This document shows positions 27,633 to 36,975 of a stretch of 64,000 nucleotides of DNA, in pieces. The stretch is from Heyndrickxia shackletonii (lineage in GTDB: Bacteria; Bacillota; Bacilli; Bacillales; Bacillaceae_C): assembly GCF_001420715.1 (NCBI RefSeq), contig NZ_LJJC01000004.1:1034519-1098518 (forward strand), given 5' to 3'. A program made the position numbers and the translations under genes. Under the pieces are notes generated by a model. That model made no database searches, was not told where the DNA came from, and saw only the letters and a program-made list of their open reading frames with translations. Every line of letters begins with the position of its first letter. Position 1 is the first letter of the stretch.

Positions 27633-28049
27633 ATGGATCAGAATCAAACCATTTTTGAGCTTATTCATAAAATGGAACAAATCACGAATAACATGATTAT
27701 TCAATGGAATCAAATGTTTCATGAAAACCTTGGAATATCACATATTCTGGTGCTAAGTCATTTACATAAAAATGGCCGAAGCCGACCTTCCGACATCGCG
27801 AAAGGCTTAGGTCTAACACCGCCGACATTAACCCACCTTTCAGAAAAACTGATTAAAAAGGGGCTTGTGGTGCGGGAAAGGAATGAAGTGGATAGACGAG
27901 CATTATATCTTAAAATTACAGACGATGGCTGCGACATCTTATCTTCCGCTCAAGAAAAAGGGCTGCAATTACGTATGCAGTTATTTGAAAAGCTAGATAG
28001 GGAAGAGCTTAATCAATTGTTGAATATCTATAGTAAATTAAATGGTTGA
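27633..28049 (+). CDS. MarR-family transcriptional regulator
   Basis: 138 residues. Winged helix with RPSDIAKGLGLTPPTLTHLSEKL as recognition region and the wing VVRERNEVDRRALYLKITDDG, typical of MarR. No cysteine lies near the N-terminus, so an OhrR-like thiol switch is unlikely. Separated from the SDR gene by a terminator, but the palindrome ahead of the SDR gene is a plausible target. Its inducer is unknown. Confidence 0.9.
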   Translation: MDQNQTIFELIHKMEQITNNMIIQWNQMFHENLGISHILVLSHLHKNGRSRPSDIAKGLGLTPPTLTHLSEKLIKKGLVVRERNEVDRRALYLKITDDGCDILSSAQEKGLQLRMQLFEKLDREELNQLLNIYSKLNG

Positions 28050-28096
28050 GGATTAGTTAAAACTAACCAAAAAACAGAGATTACTATTAAAGGGAA

Positions 28097-28125
28097 AGAG
28101 GGCAGCAACGGCCTTCTTTTTTTTG
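28097..28125 (+). terminator. Rho-independent terminator after the MarR gene
   Basis: AGAGGGC (28097-28103) pairs with GCCTTCT (28111-28117), one G-T pair, followed by eight T. Confidence 0.85.
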
Positions 28126-28129
28126 TCAC

Positions 28130-28183
28130 TGTACACTGCACACGAACAAAATCCCAGAATGTCCACGAGTAGTGCCTGACACC
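28130..28183. repeat. Dispersed element A, copy 3
   Basis: 54-base element from TGTACACTG to GTGCCTGACACC. It has exactly the length and the start and end words of the copy at 34580-34633. The following bases to 28365 are AT-rich and carry no recognised gene. Confidence 0.8.
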
Positions 28184-28365
28184 ACATCAATACTACAAAA
28201 ATGATGTAAAAAGATAGTAAATAAGTGTTAAAATTATGGTAGTTTTTGTCGAAATATTAGATAAGAATATTTTTTGTTAACAAATCTGGCTTCTAGTATA
28301 TATTAGGTGGATTTTTTTTGAATATAACTATTTTTGATTTTGCTATAGGAATGGAGTACGAGTAA

Positions 28366-31170
28366 ATGTTAAAGGAACAGACCAGGTATTCTCGCCTCGC
28401 GAATTTAACAAAGCTGATCAATACAAAGCTCGAATTGCGTCAAGTGCTGGAGCATGTGGTCACCGCCATATCCGAAGAAATTGTTCAATGTGATTCTGTC
28501 GGTATTTATTTGCCTCAGGAGGAGGGAACATTCAGAGGGTATATTGGGAAACCGGAAGTGATAAACGGAATGACACTCGACATGCATGTCATTGATTTGG
28601 AAAAGGATTTACTCGCAAAGGAAGTCATTGAAACCAAAAAAACAATCTACATTCCAGATACATCAGTGGATAATAGGCCGAATCCGCTGGCAGTTGAAGG
28701 CTTTCAAATCAAATCATTATTAGGACTTCCGATTTCGTATGAAAATGAATTATATGGCCTTGTTTTTTTATTTGACTATGGCATCCCAATGAACTTAACA
28801 GAGTCAGAGATTCAAACGGTTGAGGCATATGTAAATATGGCGGCTGTTGCCATCCAAAATGCAAACAATATAACGTTTAAGGAAAATTTGATTGCAGAGA
28901 AACAGCTGTTGCTTGATGTAACGCGGGACTTATCGATGTGTTCCTCTTTGCAGGAAGCGCTGGATAAATGCTTCTCCTATGTCGGAAGGGTCCTTAATAA
29001 TTATAATATTGGTGTTCACATACTAGATCCAATTGCCGAGAAAAGAATGAAACCAGCAAAATTAAGCAAGGATAGTGACTGGACCCAAGAAGACTGGATG
29101 ATGGCGCATAGTAAGATCAAAATCGATCAAAATAATGACCCGGTATTTCAGGAAGTAATCAGAACCAAGAAGGCCCTTCTTATTCCAGATGTATTTGCGG
29201 ATGATAGGCCGAATCATGATCTTTGCAGAGAGTTCGGAATGAAAGGGCTATTTATGCTCCCGATGGTTTCCATGGGAGAGGTATTAGGTGCTATTGCCGT
29301 TGTTAATTTAGAGGAAAAGGGACGTATTTATCCAGAAGCTGCAATTAGGATGGCGCAATCCATTGTGGACGCAACTGCCTCCACATTATCAAACCTCCTG
29401 TATATGGAAAAACAAGAGGTTATTATAGAAGAAAGAACGATGGAGATTACCGAAAAAAACAAGGAACTAAATAGAGTAGTAATGGAGCTGCAGCAGCTTA
29501 GCCGCGAAAATGAGTTAATCCTGAATTCCGCTGGTGAAGGTATATTTGGCTTAGATTTAGAGGGAAACATTACCTTCTGTAATCCTGCAGGTGAATCTTT
29601 GCTTGGCTATCATAAAAAAGGCGAGCTTATTGGAAAGCCGTCCAAGATTATTTTTAATAGAAAAGCTTCTAATAGAATGCCGTTTGATTCAAGTTCCAAG
29701 AAAGACCATTACTATACGAATGAAACGTTTATTCGAAAAGACCAATCCACCTTTCCGGTTGAATACATCATAGCTTCTATTAAAGAAGGGGAAGAAACCG
29801 TTGGATATGTTGTGACGTTCAAGGATATTACGGAAAGAAAGCAGATGGAGGAAAAAATTCGCTATCATGCCTACTTTGATATTGTCACAGATTTACCAAA
29901 TAGGGTTCTATTAAACGACAGGCTTAATCAAGGGTTAACGTATGCCGGAATACATAATGAAAAAGCAGCGGTTCTGTATCTTGATTTAGACCGGTTTAAG
30001 TACATTAACGATACGATGGGGCATAGCTACGGGGATGTTTTATTGCGGGAAGTTGCCAAACGGCTAAGCGCTTGTATACCAAAAAGTGCAACGGTGTCAC
30101 GCCAAGGTGGAGATGAATTTACTATCTTTTTACCTAATATAAAAGGAAAAAATGATGTCATGAAAGTGGTAAATCCGGTTATTGATTCTTTTTCGAAGCC
30201 TTTTTCGCTTAAGAATAATGAAGTTTATATGAAGACGAGTATAGGAATAAGCCTGTTCCCGGAAAACGGAGAAACAGCTGAAATACTTATCAAAAATGCA
30301 GATACAGCAATGTACAAGGCAAAAGAAATTTCCGGAAATAGCTATCATTTTTATAGTACTGGCATGAATTCAAGAACATTTGAAAATGTCGAACTTGAAA
30401 GTGCACTATATAAAGCATTGGATCAAGAAGAGCTTGTTGTTTACTACCAGCCTCAAATCAACTATCTGACCAAAAAAATCGTAGGGGTAGAAGCATTACT
30501 GAGATGGAATCACCCTGTAAAAGGATTGATACCGCCGGATAAATTTATCCCGATTGCAGAGGATACAGGCCTAATCATTCCTATTGGGGAATGGGTTCTG
30601 AAAGAGGCATGCAGCCAATTGAAAAAATGGCAGGAGCAAGGAGCTGCGGATATTAGTATGTCGGTTAATTTATCGGTTCGTCAGTTTGAACAAAATAATT
30701 TATTCGAAATGATTAAAAATACGTTAGAGGACGTCGGTCTGTCACCGGAATTTTTACATTTAGAACTTACGGAAAACCATATAGTGAAAAATACCGAAAA
30801 GACGGTAGAAACCATCAAACAATTAAAGGAAATCGGAATTAATATTGCCATTGATGATTTTGGCACCGGCTATTCTTCCTTAGGGTATTTGAAGGACTTG
30901 CCTATTAATACATTAAAAATTGATAAATCCTTTATCCAAGATATGACATGGGATAATGACAATGCAGCGATAACGAATACCATTATTACCTTGGCGCAAA
31001 ACTTGAATTTAAATGTTATTGCTGAAGGTGTTGAAACAAAGGAGCATGCAGAATTTCTTACCGCCAGAAACTGCTATTTGATGCAAGGATATTTCTTCAG
31101 CCGTCCTATGCTGCCAGAAGATATTGCAAGCACCTTCTTGAAAAATAGCAGTTATCATATAAAGCTTTGA
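28366..31170 (+). CDS. Cyclic-di-GMP turnover protein, GAF-GAF-PAS-GGDEF-EAL
   Basis: 934 residues, cytoplasmic. GAF domains at about 19-160 and 180-330, a coiled coil near 335-375, PAS at about 377-490, then GGDEF (about 505-660) and EAL (about 675-925). The cyclase motif is intact (RQGGDEF); no RxxD product-inhibition site sits just ahead of it. The phosphodiesterase has EALLRWNHP, the [10 protein letters not shown] loop, IAEGVET and QGYFFSRP, so it also looks active. It could make or degrade c-di-GMP according to signals sensed by the GAF and PAS domains. It stands alone. Confidence 0.95.
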   Translation: MLKEQTRYSRLANLTKLINTKLELRQVLEHVVTAISEEIVQCDSVGIYLPQEEGTFRGYIGKPEVINGMTLDMHVIDLEKDLLAKEVIETKKTIYIPDTSVDNRPNPLAVEGFQIKSLLGLPISYENELYGLVFLFDYGIPMNLTESEIQTVEAYVNMAAVAIQNANNITFKENLIAEKQLLLDVTRDLSMCSSLQEALDKCFSYVGRVLNNYNIGVHILDPIAEKRMKPAKLSKDSDWTQEDWMMAHSKIKIDQNNDPVFQEVIRTKKALLIPDVFADDRPNHDLCREFGMKGLFMLPMVSMGEVLGAIAVVNLEEKGRIYPEAAIRMAQSIVDATASTLSNLLYMEKQEVIIEERTMEITEKNKELNRVVMELQQLSRENELILNSAGEGIFGLDLEGNITFCNPAGESLLGYHKKGELIGKPSKIIFNRKASNRMPFDSSSKKDHYYTNETFIRKDQSTFPVEYIIASIKEGEETVGYVVTFKDITERKQMEEKIRYHAYFDIVTDLPNRVLLNDRLNQGLTYAGIHNEKAAVLYLDLDRFKYINDTMGHSYGDVLLREVAKRLSACIPKSATVSRQGGDEFTIFLPNIKGKNDVMKVVNPVIDSFSKPFSLKNNEVYMKTSIGISLFPENGETAEILIKNADTAMYKAKEISGNSYHFYSTGMNSRTFENVELESALYKALDQEELVVYYQPQINYLTKKIVGVEALLRWNHPVKGLIPPDKFIPIAEDTGLIIPIGEWVLKEACSQLKKWQEQGAADISMSVNLSVRQFEQNNLFEMIKNTLEDVGLSPEFLHLELTENHIVKNTEKTVETIKQLKEIGINIAIDDFGTGYSSLGYLKDLPINTLKIDKSFIQDMTWDNDNAAITNTIITLAQNLNLNVIAEGVETKEHAEFLTARNCYLMQGYFFSRPMLPEDIASTFLKNSSYHIKL

Positions 31171-31260
31171 TCAATATTATTGTGACGGTCATTATGGTTT
31201 TTGTTGCGTATACGTCTATTAAACAATAGCCAAATATAAAAAGAATAGGTGGGATATTTG

Positions 31261-32901
31261 ATGAAAGCAGCACGTGCAGTACTTGAATTTTTAAAAGGGG
31301 CAGGGGTGAAACATATTTTTGGGATTCCGGCAGGCTCTGTTAATGCAATATTCGATGAGCTTACCGAAATACCGGAAATTACCCCTATCGTAACGAAGCA
31401 TGAAGGGGCTGCCTCCTATATGGCAGCAGCGTATGCAAAATATACAAATCAATTGAGTGTATGTGTTGGATGCAGCGGTCCTGGAGGAACAAACCTTGTA
31501 ACTGGTGCAGCAAATGCGATGCGGGAACATTTACCTGTATTATTTTTAACCGGTGCCGTTCCCGTGAACACAATTGGGTTAAATGCTTCACAAGAATTAG
31601 ATGCCGAACCAATCTTTCGTCCAGTCACCAAATATAGCACTAGAGTGGACCAATCCAAGGATTTGCTTAAGGAAATTGTAAAAGCTGTTGAAATTGCGGT
31701 ATCTGGAGTACCAGGTCCTGTTCATATTGCTATGCCGATTGATATTCAACACGAAGAAGTAGAATTACAAACTATTCCAGTTCCTCCGAAAAGAAAACCG
31801 ATTGTTCCGAAACTAGAAATTATTAAGGAAGCAGCAGCTCAATTAGTAAAAAGGAAAAATGGTTATATCTTAGCCGGCCAAGGGGTTCGAAATTCTGTAG
31901 ACCAGCTTTTGGAACTGGCGGAAATTCTGCAATGGCCAGTGATGGTTACACCTCAAGCAAAAGGTTATGTCAGGGAGAATCATCCACTTTTTGCCGGAGT
32001 TTTTGGTTTTGCCGGTCATGAATCAGCGTCCCAATTAATAAATGAAGGGGATGGACAGGCTTTATTGATTGTTGGTTCAAGCTTAGGAGAAACAGCAACC
32101 AATAATTATAACGGTAATATTACGAAAAATCGCTTTACCGTTCAAATGGATTTTGATGAAACCGTATTTAATCGAAAATATAAGATTGATATTCCCGTGT
32201 TGGGAGATATCAATTTAAGTCTTGCCTTTTTAATAGAGGAATTAAGGGAACTGGGGATTCATAAATCAAGTATGGAGATTGTTAAGAAGAATAAAGAAAT
32301 AACTGGGGATAAAAATGAATATAACACGAAAAATGTCTTGTTAAATCTCCAAAAGTTTATGCCTGCATCTACCCGATATACAGTTGATATCGGCGAATTT
32401 ATGTCCTATGTTATTCAATACATGAAAGTGCTGGATTCTGATTCATATAATATCAATGTACATTTCGGGGCAATGGGAAGCGGAATTGGTTCTGCTATCG
32501 GTTCTAAACTTGCCGAACCGGAGCGCCCAGTCGTGTGTATAACTGGTGATGGCTGTTTCTTCATGCATGGAATGGAAATATTAACTGCGAAAGAATACAA
32601 TTTACCAATCTTATTTGTTGTCATGAACAATGCGCGCTTAGGAATGGTCTACCATGGACATGCCCTGCAATTTCAGCGCACACATCCATCCTTTGAACAA
32701 GAAGGCATCAATATTGCCGCGATGGCTGCTGCCATGAATATTCCAAGTTATCGTGTGAATGAATTGGCGGATTTAAAGGAAGATGTCATTCAATCCTTAA
32801 TGGAGGGAAATGGACCGGCTGTTTTAGAGATTGCATTAGTGGATAATAATATTCCGCCAATGGGAGATCGTGTGAAATTTCTATCTTCATTTGGGAAATA
32901 G
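31261..32901 (+). CDS. Thiamine-diphosphate-dependent enzyme (acetolactate synthase / pyruvate oxidase-like)
   Basis: 546 residues with the three-domain ThDP fold: N-terminal domain with the cofactor-activating Glu48 in KHEGAASY, a middle domain around VKRKNGYILAGQG, and the C-terminal domain with the ThDP motif GDGCFFMHG...NN. ATG 31261 follows TAGGTGGGA; the upstream GTG is part of that site. The family covers acetolactate synthases, pyruvate oxidases, decarboxylases and related enzymes; no subunit-partner gene is near, and the substrate cannot be assigned by eye. Confidence 0.88.
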   Translation: MKAARAVLEFLKGAGVKHIFGIPAGSVNAIFDELTEIPEITPIVTKHEGAASYMAAAYAKYTNQLSVCVGCSGPGGTNLVTGAANAMREHLPVLFLTGAVPVNTIGLNASQELDAEPIFRPVTKYSTRVDQSKDLLKEIVKAVEIAVSGVPGPVHIAMPIDIQHEEVELQTIPVPPKRKPIVPKLEIIKEAAAQLVKRKNGYILAGQGVRNSVDQLLELAEILQWPVMVTPQAKGYVRENHPLFAGVFGFAGHESASQLINEGDGQALLIVGSSLGETATNNYNGNITKNRFTVQMDFDETVFNRKYKIDIPVLGDINLSLAFLIEELRELGIHKSSMEIVKKNKEITGDKNEYNTKNVLLNLQKFMPASTRYTVDIGEFMSYVIQYMKVLDSDSYNINVHFGAMGSGIGSAIGSKLAEPERPVVCITGDGCFFMHGMEILTAKEYNLPILFVVMNNARLGMVYHGHALQFQRTHPSFEQEGINIAAMAAAMNIPSYRVNELADLKEDVIQSLMEGNGPAVLEIALVDNNIPPMGDRVKFLSSFGK

Positions 32902-32946
32902 AAGCATATAGGGACGGGCTGAATTGGCCAAGTAAGTTAAAAAAAC

Positions 32947-32985
32947 GGGTGAGTGGGGAGAAAAAGCCTCGCTCACCCTACTTTT
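32947..32985 (+). terminator. Hairpin after the ThDP-enzyme gene
   Basis: GGGTGAG (32947-32953) pairs with CTCACCC (32972-32978), followed by TACTTTTA, a weak T-tract. Probably a terminator. Confidence 0.6.
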
Positions 32986-33042
32986 AAGGGATAAGAAAGT
33001 ATAAAATTTTTCAACATCTAAATAATTTAACAAGTTTAATCT

Positions 33043-33194
33043 TGTCTAGCGTAAGCAGATATCGGCTAGCGGATTTCTCCGTCTCCTCCCTACGATAAGT
33101 CAACATCAGTTCGTGAACTACCTCACTGTGTTTCCTTTATCTCGAGCCTGCGACTACGAAATCCGTACGCCGATGAGCAAGGCGCTTGCGCTTT
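33043..33194. repeat. Dispersed element B, about 150 bp (bcr-like), copy 1
   Basis: Runs from GTCTAGCG to CAAGGCGCTTGCGCTTTT. Its central 80 bases, including CTCCGTCTCCTCCCTACGAT and GAACTACCTC, recur almost unchanged at 63602-63750; a diverged inverted copy lies at 53494-53636. The ends resemble the GTCTAGCTCCAGCGCCT repeats found in many Bacillus genomes. It ends at the 3' end of the next gene. Confidence 0.85.
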
Positions 33195-33196
33195 TC

Positions 33197-33874
33197 TTAT
33201 AATGAAAGATAGGATTTCTGAATAACTTTTATAATTGCACCCATTGTTTGCCCCTTAAAAGCATCAGGGACTGCTTTTCCAGTCGGATTGCTATAATAGT
33301 AGCCTCCTACTTTATCGTTAAAAGTGTATCCCAATTGAATTAAATCCTGTTGGAGTTCTTCCGGAAGCTCTATTTTCCCTGTGTGCTCCTTAAAATATTC
33401 CGTTGGATACACCCACGCATCAACATCATTATCTCCAGTATGGACAACAAATAAATCTTGCTCATGACGTACCATCCATTGATTTTTTGAAAACAACGAT
33501 ATCCGAGCTTTTTCCAAAGAAGCAATTGCGTCCAAATTGATTCCAAACATCTCATTGATCATTTTGCGGATATCTGCCCCAGTAACGTTAAATTCATGCG
33601 CTTCCAAGTATGAATTGATTACCGATAACGAGCTAACAGAACTGCTTGCAGATGAGACTGTCTTAGTTTTTAAATCAAAACCGAAAAGCAGATTTATTAT
33701 TTTGCAAATTCCTTCACTATCAAGGTTTCCAGCAAATGAATTCACCCACTTATCCATTGCTTCAATCTTTGACAACGATTTTAGTTGAGTATTTAACTCT
33801 TCTTCCGATTCTACTCCAAATACTTTTGTAAGTTCCTCTATTAATTCAGAGGAGCACATGTTTAGAATTGTCAT
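33197..33874 (-). CDS. Uncharacterised protein, 225 residues
   Basis: I do not recognise a family. The protein is acidic, without signal peptide or membrane helix. An N-terminal helical half contains two similar segments (LLFGFDLKTK near residue 65 and MNEMFGINLDA near 110), possibly an internal repeat, joined by a serine-rich stretch SSASSSVSSL. The C-terminal half has aromatic and charged residues (WMVRHEQDLFVVHTG, YYYSNPTGKAVP) and could be a small beta domain. GGAGATAT lies eight bases before ATG. It is transcribed opposite to its neighbours and its 3' end abuts a dispersed repeat. Solitary accessory gene. Confidence 0.7.
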   Translation of the reverse strand: MTILNMCSSELIEELTKVFGVESEEELNTQLKSLSKIEAMDKWVNSFAGNLDSEGICKIINLLFGFDLKTKTVSSASSSVSSLSVINSYLEAHEFNVTGADIRKMINEMFGINLDAIASLEKARISLFSKNQWMVRHEQDLFVVHTGDNDVDAWVYPTEYFKEHTGKIELPEELQQDLIQLGYTFNDKVGGYYYSNPTGKAVPDAFKGQTMGAIIKVIQKSYLSL

Positions 33875-34117
33875 TAAAAGATATCTCCAATCATGATGAT
33901 GTAGTATAAATTAATTATACAATTTGGTAGTAATTTACGGATAGATAATTTTTTGCAGATCTAATCCGGATAACTCATCATTCAGTGTAAATCTGTTATT
34001 TTTTTTCACCAAACAAACATCAGTATGTAAATCTATCGAAATCAAACTGAAAACTTCCATTGATAAAATGAAAGTTAGCTATTTTCTACATAAAACATTT
34101 AGGAAAAGGGGAGATAG

Positions 34118-34474
34118 ATGATGGATGAACATGTGAAAAAATCATTAGAAGAATGGAAGGAAGAGATTGGGGAGCTTCTACTGAAAATTGATTTAGAATA
34201 CGAAGAAGTAAAACAGGAGCTGCAGGTATATTCATATAAATTCAGCATAACGAAACAAGTTCTTCAATCCACCGTAAACGGCGATATTCTCCGAAATATC
34301 CGTGAATTATACCTTAGCCCCTTCGAACAGAAATTCAATCAATTGAAAGAGATCATTAAGGATCTGGAAGAAAAGAAAAAGGTCTTTCAACTGTTTATTG
34401 ATAAGATTGATAAGGTGAAGGGGAATGGAGACGATAATGTGAATATAGGTACAAAGGAATATACTTCTGTATAA
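34118..34474 (+). CDS. Uncharacterised coiled-coil protein, 118 residues
   Basis: Not recognised. Mostly helical and strongly charged, with heptad-like patterns at about residues 5-45 and 70-100 (KSLEEWKEEIGELLLKID; FNQLKEIIKDLEEKKK). No signal peptide or membrane segment. AAAAGGGGAG precedes ATG 34118. It lies alone between an unrelated minus-strand gene and a strong terminator. Could be a structural or adaptor protein; no function is claimed. Confidence 0.7.
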   Translation: MMDEHVKKSLEEWKEEIGELLLKIDLEYEEVKQELQVYSYKFSITKQVLQSTVNGDILRNIRELYLSPFEQKFNQLKEIIKDLEEKKKVFQLFIDKIDKVKGNGDDNVNIGTKEYTSV

Positions 34475-34539
34475 ATATATAATTTCTTAATGGATCAAAA
34501 ACAGATTACTTCACTTCATTGAAAAATGATATAAGGCTA

Positions 34540-34574
34540 AAAAAGAGGATTCGCTCATGTGAATCCTCTTTTTC
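34540..34574 (+). terminator. Rho-independent terminator
   Basis: AAAAGAGGATTC and GAATCCTCTTTT form a perfect 12-bp stem with an 8-base loop and flanking A and T runs. Confidence 0.92.
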
Positions 34575-34579
34575 AATAT

Positions 34580-34633
34580 TGTACACTGTGTGTGGACAAA
34601 ATACTCATTTGTCCACGAGCGGTGCCAGGCACC
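34580..34633. repeat. Dispersed element A, copy 4
   Basis: 54 bases from TGTACACTG to GGTGCCAGGCACC, the same length as the copy at 28130-28183; the end is here a perfect palindrome (GGTGCCaGGCACC). Confidence 0.8.
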
Positions 34634-34683
34634 ATTGGTAATACCAGCGGTAATATTAATTTTCAAAAAATTTAAAATGATGA

Positions 34684-34791
34684 TTGACAGTCTACTTGAA
34701 TTCCATTATTCTATGTTTATAACATATGTAACGGTTATTAACAAATGTTAAAATCAACAGAAAAATTCCACAAAATGTAACATATGTTACA
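34684..34791 (+). promoter_or_regulatory. Promoter and SorC-type operators of the gut PTS operon
   Basis: TTGACA (34684-34689), 17 bases, TATTCT (34707-34712). Just after the expected start are ACATATG (34722-34728) and ACAAATG (34741-34747), 19 bases apart, and further down the perfect 16-bp palindrome TGTAACATATGTTACA (34776-34791). The same double box with 19-base spacing occurs at the promoters at 38.0 and 40.1 kb. Likely bound by the SorC-family regulator encoded in this operon. Confidence 0.75.
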
Positions 34792-34827
34792 GTTCCTCTA
34801 GTGAAGTATTTAAATATTTACTGAAAA

Positions 34828-34841
34828 TGAAAGCGCTTAAA
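34828..34841 (+). promoter_or_regulatory. cre site (CcpA operator) in the gut PTS leader
   Basis: TGAAAGCGCTTAAA matches the cre consensus TGWAANCGNTNWCA at 13 of 14 positions. It lies between the operators and the first gene, where CcpA would block transcription. Confidence 0.75.
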
Positions 34842-34887
34842 AGATTTGTTGACTTTCTAAAGATCAATAAAAAAGGAGGTGTGCATC

Positions 34888-35316
34888 ATGAAAATCGCTA
34901 TTATTGCTTGTGCGATACTTGTTGTGCAATATGCGTTTTCACTTATTCAAATTCGTTATTACCGAAGAAGCATTAATAAAATTGTAGGCGGTTACAAGGG
35001 GGATGATGGTTTTTACATGTTTTCGGGTATGGAGCGAAATAAGTTCCGACCAGGGGCCATTGCGATTCTAGTTGTTGATAAAGAATATATTGTTCACGAA
35101 TGTCACATGTTAAAGGGTATTTCCGTTTTATCAAAGTTTAAAGAAATGGAACAGTACAAGGGGCAGCATGTTGGAACTATCTTAAATGATGTAAATGAAA
35201 GTTTTCCTGGTAAAGATAAGAGGAAGAAAATCCCTGCCTTCGGGAAAGCCCTTTTAAAAGCTGGGGAAAATGCGATTGTAAATATTTCAAAACAAAATAT
35301 TTCGGTAGGTTCATAG
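34888..35316 (+). CDS. gutM: GutM-family glucitol operon protein
   Basis: 142 residues. One N-terminal membrane helix (about 2-20), then GGYKGDDGFYMFSGMERNKFRPGAIAI-type core and a basic C-terminal half, matching the GutM/SrlM family found in glucitol PTS operons. Although first described as an activator in E. coli, it is a membrane-anchored protein without DNA-binding domain. ATG 34888 follows AAAGGAGGTG; the GTG at 34879 is part of that site. First gene of a four-gene unit with EIIC, EIIBC and a SorC regulator. Confidence 0.88.
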   Translation: MKIAIIACAILVVQYAFSLIQIRYYRRSINKIVGGYKGDDGFYMFSGMERNKFRPGAIAILVVDKEYIVHECHMLKGISVLSKFKEMEQYKGQHVGTILNDVNESFPGKDKRKKIPAFGKALLKAGENAIVNISKQNISVGS

Positions 35317-35331
35317 AAAGGGGTATGTTGA

Positions 35332-35862
35332 ATGGATTGGATTAAATGGTTAGGAGAGCATTTCATCGGAATGTTTGATGCAGGCGGCAAGCAATTCATG
35401 GGTCTTGTTACAGGAATCATTCCTACATTAGTGGTACTTTTAACATTTACTTACGCGATTATGAAATTTATCGGGGAGGAGCGAGTAAACCGGGCCATTC
35501 AATTCGCATCCAAATATATGCTGCTTCGTTACACCTTAATGCCAATTCTTTCCGTGTTAATTTTAACGAACCCAATGGCATATACATTCGGACGTTTTTT
35601 ACCTGAAAAACAAAAGCCGGCTTTTTATGATTCTGCCGTTTCTTTTGTTCACCCGGTTACATCCTTTTTTCCATATGCGAATGCAGGTGAATTGTTCGTA
35701 TATCTTGGGATAGCAAATGGAATTAAGCAAGCAGGGTATTCCATGTCGGAACTAGCAGTTCGTTACTTTATTGTCGGTATTATCGTTATTCTATTACGCG
35801 GAATTATTACGGAATTAATCACAAAATATATAGCAAAAAGAATGGAAGCGAAGTCAGAATAA
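35332..35862 (+). CDS. PTS glucitol/sorbitol-type EIIC component
   Basis: 176 residues, four or so membrane helices, with the family core FIGMFDAGGKQFMGLVTGII and FFPYANAGELFVYLGIA. This is the EIIC2 (SrlA/GutA) type of the glucitol PTS family and forms the channel with the C domain of the next protein. Fifteen bases separate the two genes. Family members take up glucitol, but smaller or modified polyols are used by some relatives. Confidence 0.93.
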   Translation: MDWIKWLGEHFIGMFDAGGKQFMGLVTGIIPTLVVLLTFTYAIMKFIGEERVNRAIQFASKYMLLRYTLMPILSVLILTNPMAYTFGRFLPEKQKPAFYDSAVSFVHPVTSFFPYANAGELFVYLGIANGIKQAGYSMSELAVRYFIVGIIVILLRGIITELITKYIAKRMEAKSE

Positions 35863-35877
35863 GGAGGGGGAGTAAAT

Positions 35878-36888
35878 ATGAGTTATCAAGCTGTTTTTGT
35901 TTCGAAAGGTCCAGGTGGATGGGGAGTCGGTCTTCATATTGAACCACAAGGTAAAAAGACAAAAGTTGTTTCTATTACCGGAGGCGGTATCCATCCAGTT
36001 GCACAAAAAATTGCTGAGCTTACAGGTGGAGAAGCTATAGATGGTTTCAAGAATGCCGTGCCGGAAGATGAAATGATGTGTGTGGTCATCGACTGCGGTG
36101 GTACAGCGAGAATTGGTCTTTATCCAATGAAGCAAATTCCTACCATTGATATTCTCGCATCCTCCCCTTCCGGTCCGCTTGCTAAGCATATTACGGAGGA
36201 TATATTTGTATCTGGTGTTACGGAAAAACAAGTTACACTTGCTGAAGGTTATACAGAATCAGCAGGAGCTCAAGAGGTTGCAGAATCAAAATATAATGTG
36301 AAAGATAAAGAAGCTTTTAAAAAAGAATATGATCAATTGAAAAAAGAAAATCAAAAAAATAAAGATAATTTCCTAACAAAATTCTCGAGAGGAATTGGAA
36401 AAGTTACTGGAACTTTTTATCAGGCCGGACGTGATTCGGTTGATATGTTAATTAAAAATATCATTCCGTTCATGGCATTTGTCAGTTTATTAATCGGAAT
36501 TATCAATTATACTGGTATAGGGAATCTTATTGCACATTCATTATCTCCGCTTGCAGGATCGCTTTGGGGATTACTAATTATCGTTATTGTGTGTACGTTG
36601 CCATTTTTATCACCGGTGCTTGGACCTGGTGCCGTCATTGCACAGGTAATTGGGGTGTTAATTGGTAGTCAAATTGCGTTAGGACATATTCCTCCACAGT
36701 TTGCCTTACCAGCATTATTTGCAATCAATGGTCAAGTAGGCTGTGACTTTATCCCTGTTGGTTTATCATTAGGAGAAGCTAAACCTGAAACGGTGCAATA
36801 TGGAGTACCAGCCATTTTATATAGTCGATTAATTACTGGAGTGTTGTCAGTAATTATCGCTTACTTTGCAAGCTTTGGCATGTTTTAA
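35878..36888 (+). CDS. PTS glucitol/sorbitol-type EIIB-EIIC1 component
   Basis: 336 residues, SrlE/GutE type. The N-terminal EIIB domain (about 1-120) carries [14 protein letters not shown] and the presumed phospho-cysteine in [10 protein letters not shown] (Cys73). After a lysine-rich linker (about 140-170) come the membrane helices of EIIC1, including [12 protein letters not shown] and [16 protein letters not shown]. Phosphate moves from EIIA (encoded at 39609) to this cysteine and then to the entering polyol. No sorbitol-6-phosphate dehydrogenase gene accompanies it. Confidence 0.93.
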   Translation: MSYQAVFVSKGPGGWGVGLHIEPQGKKTKVVSITGGGIHPVAQKIAELTGGEAIDGFKNAVPEDEMMCVVIDCGGTARIGLYPMKQIPTIDILASSPSGPLAKHITEDIFVSGVTEKQVTLAEGYTESAGAQEVAESKYNVKDKEAFKKEYDQLKKENQKNKDNFLTKFSRGIGKVTGTFYQAGRDSVDMLIKNIIPFMAFVSLLIGIINYTGIGNLIAHSLSPLAGSLWGLLIIVIVCTLPFLSPVLGPGAVIAQVIGVLIGSQIALGHIPPQFALPALFAINGQVGCDFIPVGLSLGEAKPETVQYGVPAILYSRLITGVLSVIIAYFASFGMF

Positions 36889-36897
36889 AAATCAAGG

Positions 36898-36943
36898 AAC
36901 TATGCGTATGAGCTAACGAAATAGCTCATACGCATAGTTTATT
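36898..36943 (+). terminator. Long perfect hairpin between EIIBC and the SorC gene
   Basis: AACTATGCGTATGAGCTA (36898-36915) and its exact complement (36922-36939) form an 18-bp stem with a six-base loop. The following GTTTATTC is a weak T-tract, so this may be a leaky terminator or an RNA-stabilising hairpin that lowers expression of the regulator. Confidence 0.6.
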
Positions 36944-36975
36944 CATCTTTATAAAATAGAAGAAAGGATAAGAAT

